A stretch of DNA of 33,613 bases from Thauera butanivorans NBRC 103042 (GCF_001591165.1 NZ_BCUG01000057.1:1-33613), one strand, 5' to 3'. Counted from the stretch's first letter, positions 7,434 to 15,851 are shown. Notes: generated by a model from the letters alone, not told the origin. Numbers and translations are program-made.

Positions 7434-7465
7434 GCCTCCACCAGGTCTCAACTGACGGAGTGAAC

Positions 7466-9127
7466 ATGCAAGCCAAGGCTCAACCAGACCCGCGCTGGAC
7501 CCGGCGCCGGACCGAGAAGCAGCGCCGCCTCGCCCAGGTTCGGGAATTCGCCGACGGGGCCGTGCTCAGGACCGGCTCGATCGTCGAGGTGCTGGAAAGA
7601 CTTATCGGCCCGGGAGATCGGGTCGTGCTCGAAGGCAACAACCAGAAGCAGGCCGATTTTCTCGCCCGCGCGCTCGCCCGGGTCGATCCCGAGCGGGTTC
7701 ATGGCATCAACCTGATCATGCCGAGCGTGAGCCTCCCGGAACATCTCGATCTCTTCGAGCGCGGCATCGCACGCAGGCTGGACTTTGCCTACGCCGGAGG
7801 ACAGAGTCTGCGCATCTCGCAGTTCCTGCAGGACGGACTGCTCGAAGTCGGCGCGATCCACACCTACATCGAGCTCTACGCCCGGCTGTTCGTGGATCTG
7901 ATTCCCAAGGTCGTGCTGGTCGCAGGCTACACCGCCGACCGCCAGGGCAACCTCTACACCGGTCCGAGCACCGAGGACACGCCCACCCTCGTCGAAGCCG
8001 CGGCCTTCCACGACGGCATCGTCATCGCCCAGGTGAATGAGATCGTCGATGATGCAGGCGAACTGCCCCGGGTGGACATCCCCGGCGCCTGGATCGACTT
8101 CGTGGTCCAGGCGGACAAGCCTTTCTTCATCGAGCCATTATTCACCCGCGATCCGCGTCTGATCACGCCGATGCAGGTGCTGATGGCGATGATGGCGATC
8201 CGCGGCGTGTATGAGCGCCACCAGGTGCAGTCGCTCAACCACGGCATCGGCTTCAATACCGCGGCAATCGAGCTGATCCTGCCGACCTATGGCGAGCGCC
8301 TCGGCCTGAAGGGCAAGATCTGCCGCAACTGGACGCTGAACCCCCACCCGACCCTGATCCCGGCGATCGAATCGGGCTGGGTCGAAAGCGTGCATTGCTT
8401 CGGCGGCGAACTCGGCATGGAAGATTACGTCGCGGCCCGGCCCGACGTGTTCTTCACCGGCCGCGACGGTTCCATGCGCTCCAATCGCGCCCTGTGCCAG
8501 CTCGCCGGCCAATATGCGGTGGATCTCTTCATCGGCTCGACCCTGCAGATGGACGGGCTGGGCAATTCCTCCACCGTCACCCGCGGCCGGCTCACCGGCT
8601 TCGGCGGCGCGCCCAACATGGGCCACGACCCGCGCGGGCGCAGGCATCCGACGCCGGCATGGCTCGACCTGATCGAGACGGACGATCCGCTCGCCCGCGG
8701 GCACAAGCTCGTCGTGCAGATCGTCGAGACTTTCCAGGCCGGCGGCAAGCCCTGCATCGTCGAATCGCTCGATGCGGTCGACGTCGGCAAGGGGAGCGGC
8801 ATGCCGCTGGCGCCGGTGATGATCTATGGCGACGACGTGACCCACGTGCTCACCGAGGAAGGCATCGCCTACCTGTACAAGGCGCGCTCGGTCGAGGAAC
8901 GCAAGGCGATGATCGCCGCGGTTTCCGGCGTGACGCCGATCGGGCTCACCCATGACCCGCGCCGTACCGAGGCGCTGCGCCGCGACGGGCTGGTGGCGCT
9001 GCCCGAAGATCTCGGCGTGCATCGGGCCGAGGCGACCCGCTCCCTGCTCGCCGCGAAAAGCGTCGCCGACCTGGTTGCCTGGTCGGGCGGCCTCTACAAT
9101 CCGCCCGCAAAATTCAGGAGCTGGTGA
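7466..9127 (+). CDS. mdcA: Malonate decarboxylase alpha subunit (acetyl-ACP:malonate ACP transferase)
   Basis: 553 aa, the normal MdcA length. MdcA exchanges the acetyl group on the acyl carrier subunit MdcC for malonate, giving malonyl-S-ACP and free acetate. Recognisable stretches are RVVLEGNNQKQADFLARAL near residue 55, GGELGMEDYV near residue 312, and the Gly-rich GNSSTVTRGRLTGFGGAPNM near residue 370, a CoA-transferase-like region. The ATG at 7466 lies 5 bases after GGAG. The GTG at 7460 overlaps that ribosome binding site and was rejected. Its stop overlaps the mdcB start (TGATG). It is the first gene of the mdc operon, downstream of the palindrome and predicted promoter. Confidence 0.96.
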   Translation: MQAKAQPDPRWTRRRTEKQRRLAQVREFADGAVLRTGSIVEVLERLIGPGDRVVLEGNNQKQADFLARALARVDPERVHGINLIMPSVSLPEHLDLFERGIARRLDFAYAGGQSLRISQFLQDGLLEVGAIHTYIELYARLFVDLIPKVVLVAGYTADRQGNLYTGPSTEDTPTLVEAAAFHDGIVIAQVNEIVDDAGELPRVDIPGAWIDFVVQADKPFFIEPLFTRDPRLITPMQVLMAMMAIRGVYERHQVQSLNHGIGFNTAAIELILPTYGERLGLKGKICRNWTLNPHPTLIPAIESGWVESVHCFGGELGMEDYVAARPDVFFTGRDGSMRSNRALCQLAGQYAVDLFIGSTLQMDGLGNSSTVTRGRLTGFGGAPNMGHDPRGRRHPTPAWLDLIETDDPLARGHKLVVQIVETFQAGGKPCIVESLDAVDVGKGSGMPLAPVMIYGDDVTHVLTEEGIAYLYKARSVEERKAMIAAVSGVTPIGLTHDPRRTEALRRDGLVALPEDLGVHRAEATRSLLAAKSVADLVAWSGGLYNPPAKFRSW

Positions 9128-10035
9128 TGGATCCGGTGCTGACGCCCAGGGGCGGCACATGCCGGACGCGCCGGTCCGGCATGGCCGATCGCCTGGCCGA
9201 TCTGGCGGTGGCCGCACTCATCGACGAAGTCACCCTGACACCCAAGCCGGGGCTGGTGGATATCCGCAGCCGGGGCGCCCATCGCGATCTCGACTGGTCG
9301 CTGATGTGCCATTCGGCGCGCACGCTGCAGCCGACTTTCACCGCGCTGGCCGAAGCCGGCGCCGGCGCGGCCTCGAGTCCGGCACTGCGTGAATCCATCG
9401 GTGCCATTGGCCGCAATGGCGAGGCAGCGATGCTGGCGGCAACCGGCGGCGTGAATACGCATCGGGGTGCGATCTGGGCCCTGGGGCTGCTCGTCACCGC
9501 GGCGGCCATGGCCCCATCGGAGCGGGCTCCCGCCCGCGTCGCCGCCCGGGCCGGCGGCCTCGCCCGCCTGCCCGACCGCCATGCGCCCGGGTTCACCGGA
9601 AACAAGGGCGAACTGGCCTGCCGCGCCTACGGCGTCGGCGGCGCCCGCGGACAGGCACATGCCGGCTTTCCGCACGCCGTCCACGTCGCGCTGCCGAAGC
9701 TGCGCCAGTCCCGGGCTGTAGGTGCGACGGAAGATGCCGCGCGCCTCGATGCACTGCTCGCCGTCATGGCCGAGCTCGACGACACCTGCGTGCTGTCGCG
9801 CGGCGGCCCGGCGGCGCTCGCCTGCGCGCAGGCAGGCGCCCGGGCCGTACTGGAATCCGGTGGCGCAGGGACGCGCGCGGGGCGCGCGGCGCTGCACGCA
9901 CTGGAGCGCGAACTGATCGCGCGGAACGTTTCACCGGGCGGCGCCGCCGATCTGCTCGCCGCGGCGCTGTTCCTCGATCGATTCGAGACGGAAGACCCCA
10001 TTCAACCAAAAGGAGAACCAGGATGGAACAACTGA
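9127..10035 (+). CDS. mdcB: Triphosphoribosyl-dephospho-CoA synthase
   Basis: 302 aa, CitG/MdcB family. It makes the precursor of the prosthetic group of MdcC from ATP and dephospho-CoA. Family motifs visible are EVTLTPKPGLVDIRSRGAH (about residues 36-54), GGVNTHRGAIWALGLL (about 108-123) and TGNKGELACRAYGVGGARG. The start overlaps the mdcA stop by one base. An in-frame ATG at 9181 is a possible alternative start that would remove an Arg-rich N-terminus. The 3' end overlaps mdcC by 13 bases. MdcG then attaches the product to MdcC, so mdcB and mdcG belong to one maturation path. Confidence 0.94.
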   Translation: MDPVLTPRGGTCRTRRSGMADRLADLAVAALIDEVTLTPKPGLVDIRSRGAHRDLDWSLMCHSARTLQPTFTALAEAGAGAASSPALRESIGAIGRNGEAAMLAATGGVNTHRGAIWALGLLVTAAAMAPSERAPARVAARAGGLARLPDRHAPGFTGNKGELACRAYGVGGARGQAHAGFPHAVHVALPKLRQSRAVGATEDAARLDALLAVMAELDDTCVLSRGGPAALACAQAGARAVLESGGAGTRAGRAALHALERELIARNVSPGGAADLLAAALFLDRFETEDPIQPKGEPGWNN

Positions 10036-10334
10036 ATTTCACCTTCCCGGCCCTGGACCCGGCATCCGGCAGGGCGCTGGCCGGCGTGGTCGGCTCGGGC
10101 GACCTGGAAGTGCTCGCCGAACCCGGTGCCGCGGGGACGACCACCGTTTCGGTCACGACCTCGGTGACCGGCATGGGCCGCGTCTGGGAAGCGGTGCTCA
10201 CCCGGGTTCTCGCGGCGACGCCGCTGCCCGCCACGAAGATCGAGATCAACGACTTCGGCGCGACGCCCGGCGTGGTGCGCATGCGCATCGAGCAGGCGTT
10301 CGAGGAACTCACCGGCAGTGGGAGGGAAGCATGA
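10023..10334 (+). CDS. mdcC: Malonate decarboxylase acyl carrier protein (delta subunit)
   Basis: 103 aa. This is the small subunit that carries acetyl or malonyl groups on a 2'-(5''-phosphoribosyl)-3'-dephospho-CoA arm. The attachment residue is Ser25 in VVGSGDLEVL, the same position as in the Klebsiella enzyme. The fold differs from that of normal phosphopantetheine carrier proteins and it lacks the DSL motif. The ATG at 10023 has AAAGGAG upstream. The gene overlaps both neighbours, by 13 bases with mdcB and 4 with mdcD, consistent with fixed subunit stoichiometry. Confidence 0.95.
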   Translation: MEQLNFTFPALDPASGRALAGVVGSGDLEVLAEPGAAGTTTVSVTTSVTGMGRVWEAVLTRVLAATPLPATKIEINDFGATPGVVRMRIEQAFEELTGSGREA

Positions 10335-11179
10335 TGAATACCGCAGAGCTGCTCAAGCGCGAGAGCTTCATCGAACTCGGAGCGCGGGAACGTGCCCGCT
10401 CGCTGCTCGATCCAGGCAGCTTCCGCGAACTGATCGGCCCCTTCGACCGGCTGACCTCGCCCTGGCTGGCCGCGCAAGGCGTGGTCACCCAGGCCGACGA
10501 CGGCGTGGTGGTCGCCCGCGGCCGCATCGCCGGGCAGCCCGCGGTGGTGCTCGCCATCGAGGGCGCATACCAGGGCGGCAGCATGGGCGAGGTGGGCGGC
10601 GCGAAGATCGCGGGAGCACTCGAACTGGCAGCCGAAGACAACCGCCGCGGCATCCCGACCCGCGCAGTGATCCTGTTCGAGACCGGCGGCGTGCGGTTGC
10701 AGGAAGCGAATCTCGGTCTTGCCGCAATCGCCGAGATCCACGCCGCGATCGCCGACCTGCGCCGCTACCAGCCGGTGATCGGCATCGTCGCGGGCACTGT
10801 CGGCTGCTTCGGCGGCATGTCGATCGCCGCCGGCCTGTGCAGCTATCTCATCGTCACCCGCGAGGCCCGCCTCGGTCTCAACGGGCCGCAGGTCATCGAG
10901 CAGGAAGCGGGCATCGAGGAATACGACTCGCGAGACCGCCCCTTCATCTGGAGCATCACGGGCGGCGAACAGCGCTTCGCCTCGAAGCTCGTCGATGCCT
11001 ACCTCGAGGACGACGTCGGCGCCATGCGCGCCAGCGTCCACGAGTTCATCCGCATGGGCGCTCCGGCACGGCATCGCAGCGACCGCGAGGCGGACTTCCT
11101 CGCCTGCATGGAGCGTGTGGATGCCGCCGAACAGGCGCGGCCCGAGACGGTACGCGCCATCTACCAGAAGGGACTGTAA
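10331..11179 (+). CDS. mdcD: Malonate decarboxylase beta subunit
   Basis: 282 aa with a carboxyltransferase/crotonase-type fold. Together with MdcE it decarboxylates malonyl-S-ACP to acetyl-S-ACP and CO2 without biotin. The Gly-rich stretches that form the acyl pocket and oxyanion hole are visible: AYQGGSMGEVGGAKIAGA near residue 80, FETGGVRLQEANLGL near 117 and AGTVGCFGGMSIAAG near 155. The start is ATGATG at 10331 overlapping the mdcC stop. Either Met may be used, with GGGAGG upstream. It is followed 2 bp later by mdcE. Confidence 0.95.
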   Translation: MMNTAELLKRESFIELGARERARSLLDPGSFRELIGPFDRLTSPWLAAQGVVTQADDGVVVARGRIAGQPAVVLAIEGAYQGGSMGEVGGAKIAGALELAAEDNRRGIPTRAVILFETGGVRLQEANLGLAAIAEIHAAIADLRRYQPVIGIVAGTVGCFGGMSIAAGLCSYLIVTREARLGLNGPQVIEQEAGIEEYDSRDRPFIWSITGGEQRFASKLVDAYLEDDVGAMRASVHEFIRMGAPARHRSDREADFLACMERVDAAEQARPETVRAIYQKGL

Positions 11180-11181
11180 AC

Positions 11182-12018
11182 ATGGCACATGAAACCGAAA
11201 TCAGCCGCGGCGCGGCCTGGCTCGCCGCACTCGCACGGGATGGCGCGACGACCGGTGGCGCAGCGACCGTTGCCGGCCATCCGGCCTCGGTGCAGGTCGT
11301 GGATGCCGCACTGGCCGGCGAGCCGGCGCGATTCATCGCGGTGGTGCCTGATCCCCGCAACCCCTTCCCACGGGCCCGCCGGGGCGAAGTCGGCCTGGTC
11401 GAGGGCTGGGCACTCGCGCGCGCGGTGCGCGAAGTCGTCGCCGCCGATACCGGCACCTCGAGGCGCCGGCCGATCGTGGCGGTGATCGACGTGACCAGCC
11501 AGGCCTACGGCCGGCGCGAGGAAGCCTATGGCATCCACCAGGCGCTTGCCAGCGCCGCCGCGGCCTACGCCGACGCACGCCTTGCCGGGCATCCGGTGAT
11601 CGGGCTGATCGTCGGCAAGGCGATGTCCGGCGCACTGCTCGCACACGGCTACCAGGCCAACCGGCTGATCGCCCTCGACGATCCGCAAGTCATGGTCCAT
11701 GCGATGGGCAAGGCGGCCGCGGCACGGGTGACGCTGCGTTCGGTCGAGCAACTGGAGGCACTGGCCGAGAAGATACCGCCGATGGCCTACGACATCGCCA
11801 GCTTCGCCAGGCTCGGCCTGCTGTGGCGGCTGCTCCCGGTCTCCCGGCCGGACGCGCCCGATGCGGCGGACATCGACCGCGTCGAGCGCTGCCTTGCCGA
11901 GGCCCTGGACGACATCCGCGCGGACGAGCGCCGCGACCTTTCGAGCCGGCTGGGACAGCCCGACCGCCGCCTCTCGCTCGAAGTACGGGAACGCCTGCGG
12001 GCAGGCTGGGAGGCATGA
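11182..12018 (+). CDS. mdcE: Malonate decarboxylase gamma subunit
   Basis: 278 aa, partner of MdcD in the heterodimeric decarboxylase core. It resembles the C-terminal half of carboxyltransferases. Key family stretches are AVIDVTSQAYGRREEAYGI near residue 97, LIVGKAMSGALLAHGYQ near residue 138 and ALDDPQVMVHAMGKAAAARV near 160. The start ATG 11182 lies 2 bp after the mdcD stop. I rejected the longer open reading from 10318, since the upstream part is mdcD read in another frame. The C-terminus is Arg/Asp-rich and probably helical. Confidence 0.95.
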   Translation: MAHETEISRGAAWLAALARDGATTGGAATVAGHPASVQVVDAALAGEPARFIAVVPDPRNPFPRARRGEVGLVEGWALARAVREVVAADTGTSRRRPIVAVIDVTSQAYGRREEAYGIHQALASAAAAYADARLAGHPVIGLIVGKAMSGALLAHGYQANRLIALDDPQVMVHAMGKAAAARVTLRSVEQLEALAEKIPPMAYDIASFARLGLLWRLLPVSRPDAPDAADIDRVERCLAEALDDIRADERRDLSSRLGQPDRRLSLEVRERLRAGWEA

Positions 12019-12130
12019 CCGACATCTGATCGATCCACCCAGGCGGCGATCGCGGGAAAGACGCCCTGCGCCGCCCACCGATACCAACACGGCCGCACAC
12101 AACGGCCGGAACACCAAAGGAGACAACACC

Positions 12131-12520
12131 ATGGCCATCTACGGCACCGCCTTGCTGGCGGCCTGCGTCCTCATCGGACTTTTCATCGGCGACGTCCTCG
12201 GCTCGGCGATCGGCGTCAAAGCCAACGTCGGCGGCGTCGGCTTCTCGATGCTCCTGCTCATCTTCGCCTCGGAATACCTGCGCAAGCGCGACCTGCTGCC
12301 CACGCCGACCAAGGAGGGCGTGCATTTCTGGAGCGCGATCTACATCCCCGTCGTCGTTGCCATGGCAGCCCAGCAGAATGTGGTGGCCGCAGTGAAAGGC
12401 GGACCGGCGGCGATTCTCGCCGGTGCGCTCGCCACCGCCGTCTGCTTCGCACTCATCCCCGCCATTGCGCGAATCGGCACCAAGGGGCCGACCACCGATG
12501 CACAGACCATTGCGGAGTAA
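12131..12520 (+). CDS. madL: Malonate transporter, MadL subunit
   Basis: 129 aa with about four membrane helices (TALLAACVLIGLFIGDVLG, GFSMLLLIFASEYL, YIPVVVAMAAQQNVVAAV, AAILAGALATAVCFALIPAI). The opening MAIYGTALLAACVLIGLFIG is typical for MadL. MadL and MadM together form the Na+-dependent malonate carrier described for Malonomonas rubra and used in many mdc operons. The ATG follows AAAGGAGA at a good distance. A 112-bp gap separates it from mdcE, the longest gap inside the operon, so a secondary promoter is possible, though I see no clear one. Confidence 0.93.
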   Translation: MAIYGTALLAACVLIGLFIGDVLGSAIGVKANVGGVGFSMLLLIFASEYLRKRDLLPTPTKEGVHFWSAIYIPVVVAMAAQQNVVAAVKGGPAAILAGALATAVCFALIPAIARIGTKGPTTDAQTIAE

Positions 12521-12526
12521 GCCACC

Positions 12527-13291
12527 ATGGAAGACATCCTTCTCGACGTCCTGACCAAGAACGGACTACTCACCGGTTTTGCCGTCATCGGCTTCACCAT
12601 GCTGGTCTCCTACTGGCTGTCGAGCCGCTTCACCCGCGGCAAACTGCACGGGTCGGCGATCGCGATCATGCTCGGGCTGGCGCTCGCATACGTGAGCGGG
12701 CTCTTCACCGGTGGCCAGAAAGGCGTGGCCGACGTGCCGCTGCTCACTGGAGTTGGCCTGTTGGGCGGGGCGATGATTCGCGACTTCGCGATCACCGCCA
12801 CCGCGTTCGGCGTGCATTTCCAGGAGATCCGCAAGGCGGGCGCAAGCGGCGTCGTGTCGCTGCTGGTGGGCGTGATTCTGTCCTTCGTGGTGGGCGCGGC
12901 GGTGGCCGCGGCATTCGGCTATACCGACGCGGTGAGCATGACGACGATCGGCGCCGGCGCGGTGACCTATATCGTCGGTCCGGTGACGGGCGCGGCGATC
13001 GGCGCCAGTTCGGAGGTCATGGCGCTCTCGATCGCCGCCGGGCTGGTGAAAGCCATCCTGGTCATGATCGCCAGCCCCTTCTTCGCGCCGCGCATCGGGC
13101 TCGACAACCCCCGCACGGCGATGGTCTTCGGCGGCATGATGGGCACGACCAGCGGCGTCTGCGGCGCGCTCGCGGCGATCGACCCCAAGCTCGTCCCCTA
13201 CGGCGCGATGACCTCGACCTTCTATACCGGTCTGGGCTGCCTGCTGGGACCGTCGCTGCTGTTCCTCGCCACCCAGGCGCTGGTCGACTGA
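12527..13291 (+). CDS. madM: Malonate transporter, MadM subunit
   Basis: 254 aa, strongly hydrophobic with about eight membrane segments, for example LLTGFAVIGFTMLVSYWL, IAIMLGLALAYVSGLFTG, GVVSLLVGVILSFVVGAAVA and the C-terminal GLGCLLGPSLLFLATQAL. Gly-rich stretches such as VTYIVGPVTGAAIGASSEVM and GGMMGTTSGVCGALAAIDPK are typical for MadM and probably line the substrate path. It lies 6 bp after madL and needs MadL for malonate uptake. It sits between the catalytic genes (mdcA-E) and the maturation genes (mdcG-H). Confidence 0.94.
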   Translation: MEDILLDVLTKNGLLTGFAVIGFTMLVSYWLSSRFTRGKLHGSAIAIMLGLALAYVSGLFTGGQKGVADVPLLTGVGLLGGAMIRDFAITATAFGVHFQEIRKAGASGVVSLLVGVILSFVVGAAVAAAFGYTDAVSMTTIGAGAVTYIVGPVTGAAIGASSEVMALSIAAGLVKAILVMIASPFFAPRIGLDNPRTAMVFGGMMGTTSGVCGALAAIDPKLVPYGAMTSTFYTGLGCLLGPSLLFLATQALVD

Positions 13292-13310
13292 CAACCGGGA
13301 GGGATGCCCC

Positions 13311-13934
13311 ATGCAAGCTCACGATCTGCTGTGGCTCCATCCCGGCACCTGGGCCGACGGGGTGCCCCTGCCCGACTGGGCCGAGCCGGACTGGCCGGTG
13401 GTCGTCCGGCGTGCGCCGCGAGCTGGACGGGGCCTGATCCCGGTCGGGCTGCGCGGCCGCCACCGCAACCAGCGCCATGCTGCATGGGTGGCGCCTGCGC
13501 AGGTGATCCATTGTCGTACACCGGAAGCACTGGCGAATGAACGCGGATGGACGCGACGCCCCGGCGGCAGCTTCGCCTGCCTCGACTCACTCGCCCGCAT
13601 CGCTCCCCTGCTCGAGCAAGCCGGGCTGGCGTGGGGGCCGGCCGGCGCCGTGGGATTCGCACTCGCCTGCGGCGCCACGGTCCTGCATCCGGCAAGCGAT
13701 CTCGACCTGCTGCTGCGGACCGAACGCCCGCTCGACGGGAACGAGATCGCCTTGCTGAAATCCCTCAAAGCGCACGCGAGCTGCCGGCTCGACATCCAGG
13801 TCGACACCGGCCATGGCGGCTTCGCCCTCGACGAATGGCTGTCCGGGCGCCGCACCGTGTTGCTGAAAACCCCGCATGGCCCCCGGCTCGTGAGCGACCC
13901 ATGGCAAGCGCAAACAGACGAGGATCGATCATGA
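13311..13934 (+). CDS. mdcG: Phosphoribosyl-dephospho-CoA transferase (apo-ACP maturation)
   Basis: 207 aa, MdcG family nucleotidyltransferase. It transfers the prosthetic group made by MdcB onto Ser25 of MdcC. The catalytic acidic motif is SDLDLLLR near residue 128, preceded by GAVGFALACGATVLHP, which forms the nucleotide-binding loop. A second acidic strand, CRLDIQVDTGHGGFALDEWL, supplies further metal ligands. The ATG at 13311 lies behind GGGAGGG. The stop overlaps the mdcH ATG. Homologues include CitX/CitG partners of citrate lyase, but the operon settles the assignment. Confidence 0.93.
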   Translation: MQAHDLLWLHPGTWADGVPLPDWAEPDWPVVVRRAPRAGRGLIPVGLRGRHRNQRHAAWVAPAQVIHCRTPEALANERGWTRRPGGSFACLDSLARIAPLLEQAGLAWGPAGAVGFALACGATVLHPASDLDLLLRTERPLDGNEIALLKSLKAHASCRLDIQVDTGHGGFALDEWLSGRRTVLLKTPHGPRLVSDPWQAQTDEDRS

Positions 13935-14869
13935 GCGTCCTATTCACCTTTCCGGGCCAGGGTTCGCAGTCGCCGGGCATGCTGTCGCGGCTGCCCGCAG
14001 ATGTCGAAGTCGAGCGTACCTTCGCACAGGCGCATGCAGTCCTCGGCCGTGATCCGGGCGAACTGGATACCGAGGCATCGCTCCGCTCCACGGTGGCCGT
14101 GCAGCTCGCCCTGCTGATTGCCGGCGTCGCGATGGCGCGCGTGCTGATTGCCCGCGGCGCCCGGCCGGACATGGTTGCCGGCATGTCGGTGGGCGCCTAT
14201 CCGGCGGCAGTCGTCGCCGGCGTGCTCGACTACGAAGATGCGCTGCGCCTCGTCGCTCTGCGAGGCCGCCTGATGGAAGAGGCTTTCCCGGCCAGCTACG
14301 GCATGACGGCGGTGATCGGCATCGAGCTCTCCTACCTGGAGCGGATCGTCGCCCGGATCCATTCGCCATCGCAACCGGTCTTCATCGCCAACCTGAATGC
14401 GGAACGCCAGACCATCGTCGCCGGTGCCGATGCGGCGATGGAGGCGGTCGCCGGTGCCGCGCTCGAACAGGGGGCGACTCGCTGCGAGCGCCTGGCGGCC
14501 AGCGTTCCCTCGCACTGCGAGCTGCTGGCACCCGTCGCGCATGCGATGAAGAACGCATTCGCCGGCGTGGCCACGAAGCGGCCCCGCATTCATTTCCTCA
14601 GCAGCAGCGCCGCGCGCGTGCTCCGAGACCCCGCTCGCATTGCCGACGATCTCGCCGGCAACGTCGCCATGCAGGTGAACTGGCTCGACACCGCCAAGCT
14701 CGCCTGGGAGCGGGGGGCCCGGCTGGCCGTCGAGATGCCCAGCCGCGAAGTCCTCACCGGACTCACGCACGCCGCCTTTGCCGAGGGTCTCGCGCTCTGC
14801 TGCGAGAACAATCGCGTGGATACGGTCTGCGCGCTCATCCGGCGCGAACAGGAAGGCCGGACGAGGTGA
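13931..14869 (+). CDS. mdcH: Malonyl-CoA:ACP transacylase of malonate decarboxylase
   Basis: 312 aa, FabD-type acyltransferase fold. It loads malonyl (and so in effect acetyl) groups onto MdcC to start the catalytic cycle. The family opening LFTFPGQGSQSPGML is present. The nucleophile elbow is GMSVGAYPA with Ser86, and the catalytic His is probably His195 in SVPSHCELL. The start ATG 13931 overlaps the mdcG stop (ATGA). It is the last gene of the mdc operon and converges with the toxin gene 27 bp away. It differs from a housekeeping FabD by its position and its maturation partners. Confidence 0.92.
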   Translation: MSVLFTFPGQGSQSPGMLSRLPADVEVERTFAQAHAVLGRDPGELDTEASLRSTVAVQLALLIAGVAMARVLIARGARPDMVAGMSVGAYPAAVVAGVLDYEDALRLVALRGRLMEEAFPASYGMTAVIGIELSYLERIVARIHSPSQPVFIANLNAERQTIVAGADAAMEAVAGAALEQGATRCERLAASVPSHCELLAPVAHAMKNAFAGVATKRPRIHFLSSSAARVLRDPARIADDLAGNVAMQVNWLDTAKLAWERGARLAVEMPSREVLTGLTHAAFAEGLALCCENNRVDTVCALIRREQEGRTR

Positions 14870-14896
14870 CGATTCCGGCCCGAGGTCACGCGCAGC

Positions 14897-15352
14897 TCAC
14901 CTGAACAAACGCCGATCCCACACGACCGGCTCCGGCGCACTCACCTTCAGTGTCGAAAAATCGGGATGCGCCGGATTCACCACAGCGTTGAACTCCAGCC
15001 TGGCGACCACGGACGGCACGACAAGAACAAGGCTGCGGCGCGACCCGAGCCACGCATCGCCGAAACGCCGAGCAACCCTGCTGTCTTCGCCGTCCCATCC
15101 ATCCGGCAAAGCCGATGCTTCATGGCGCTCGACCAGCGAAGCGTCGTCAGGCAGTTCGGCCGTGACGAACTGCTGCATCGCAGGAATGCGGCCGATACCG
15201 GCATGCGCAAGGATTTCGAGCATCGCGCAGGCATGGCTCAGCGAGCCGTAGATGGCAGGGTGGCCGGGACTGTTCCAGCGGCCGCCCAGCAAGGCAGCGC
15301 CCGTTCCGTCCCAGATCGGATGGCGCTTGTCCGCGATGCGGTAGATGCGCAT
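14897..15352 (-). CDS. RES-domain toxin (NAD+-degrading family)
   Basis: 151 aa, RES fold (named for conserved Arg, Glu, Ser). Visible features are MRIYRIADKRHPIWDGTGA with the conserved N-terminal Arg, GGRWNSPGHPAIYGS, then ACAMLEILAHAG with the conserved Glu, and the C-terminal LGSRRSLVLVVPS. RES toxins such as MbcT degrade NAD+ by phosphorolysis or hydrolysis and arrest growth unless held by an Xre/MbcA antitoxin. The ATG at 15352 overlaps the antitoxin stop (TGATG), so translation is coupled. The longer reading to 15502 crosses the antitoxin gene and was rejected. The protein looks intact. Confidence 0.9.
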   Translation of the reverse strand: MRIYRIADKRHPIWDGTGAALLGGRWNSPGHPAIYGSLSHACAMLEILAHAGIGRIPAMQQFVTAELPDDASLVERHEASALPDGWDGEDSRVARRFGDAWLGSRRSLVLVVPSVVARLEFNAVVNPAHPDFSTLKVSAPEPVVWDRRLFR

Positions 15353-15780
15353 CACGCGGCGATGCCGTAGAAGAGCCTCCACAACAAGGTCTCGACGCGG
15401 CGTGCGCCCAGTTCGGTCATGGCGACCTCCAGCGGCGGCCGCCCATCGAGCATCGCATGCGGTGTGTGCAGGAAGGCGAGCGCCTCCTCGTCCGAATCCC
15501 ACACATGACGGGCCGTTGCGTAGACCCGGGCAAGCCGCTCCGTCTTCTCGGATTCGGCCGCGCTCAGGCGATCACGGCGGCGCTTGAACGTCGCCTCGGG
15601 CACGACGCGACGCAGCAATGCCCGGCGCTCGTCGACATTGCGCCCCAGCCGCTCGACCCCGGCCTTCAGGGCGTTTTTGGGCAGCCCTTCGGCAACCTGC
15701 TCATCCAGCTCGGCAAACGAATGCGGCGCCGGCACAAGGGCCATCACGGCAGCGATCTGTTCAGGGGTGACGAGTTGCAT
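15352..15780 (-). CDS. Xre/MbcA/ParS-type antitoxin of the RES toxin
   Basis: 142 aa. The N-terminal half is an Xre-like helical region (FAELDEQVAEGLPKNALKAG). The C-terminal half fits the DUF2384 toxin-binding domain (ARVYATARHVWDSDEEALAF, then PLEVAMTELGARRVETLLWR, ending LFYGIAA). Such C-termini enter the RES active site. I favour ATG 15780. A TTG at 15813 in the same frame lies almost at the predicted transcription start and would make a nearly leaderless message. It overlaps the toxin gene and is probably autoregulated at the inverted repeat upstream. Confidence 0.87.
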   Translation of the reverse strand: MQLVTPEQIAAVMALVPAPHSFAELDEQVAEGLPKNALKAGVERLGRNVDERRALLRRVVPEATFKRRRDRLSAAESEKTERLARVYATARHVWDSDEEALAFLHTPHAMLDGRPPLEVAMTELGARRVETLLWRLFYGIAA

Positions 15781-15793
15781 GGCCGACGTCCAA

Positions 15794-15830
15794 GTATCAC
15801 ATGACCTGTTCAATATGGCTCATGTGATAC
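15794..15830. promoter_or_regulatory. Operator-like inverted repeat of the toxin-antitoxin operon
   Basis: GTATCACATGA (15794-15804) and TCATGTGATAC (15820-15830) are perfect 11-bp arms around a 15-bp spacer. The right arm lies in the promoter spacer and the predicted -10 box lies in the middle, so binding would block RNA polymerase. Autorepression by an Xre-type antitoxin complex is the natural explanation. Confidence 0.72.
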
Positions 15831-15840
15831 CGAACATCAA
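15812..15840 (-). promoter_or_regulatory. Predicted promoter of the toxin-antitoxin operon
   Basis: Read on the minus strand, TTGATG (15840-15835) and CATATT (15817-15812) are spaced by exactly 17 bp, each matching 4 of 6 consensus bases. Their overlap with the inverted repeat makes the promoter more believable than its score alone. Confidence 0.5.
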
Positions 15841-15851
15841 GCCCGATACGA

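Noticed and set aside
14899-15352. Possibility that the RES protein is an inactive fragment
   Set aside because: The conserved Arg and Glu stretches and the C-terminus are present and 151 residues is a normal length.
15680-15851. glmS-type ribozyme or riboswitch near glmS
   Set aside because: This side is downstream of the minus-strand gene, and the real leader (17679-17730) is only 52 bp. No such structure is visible there.
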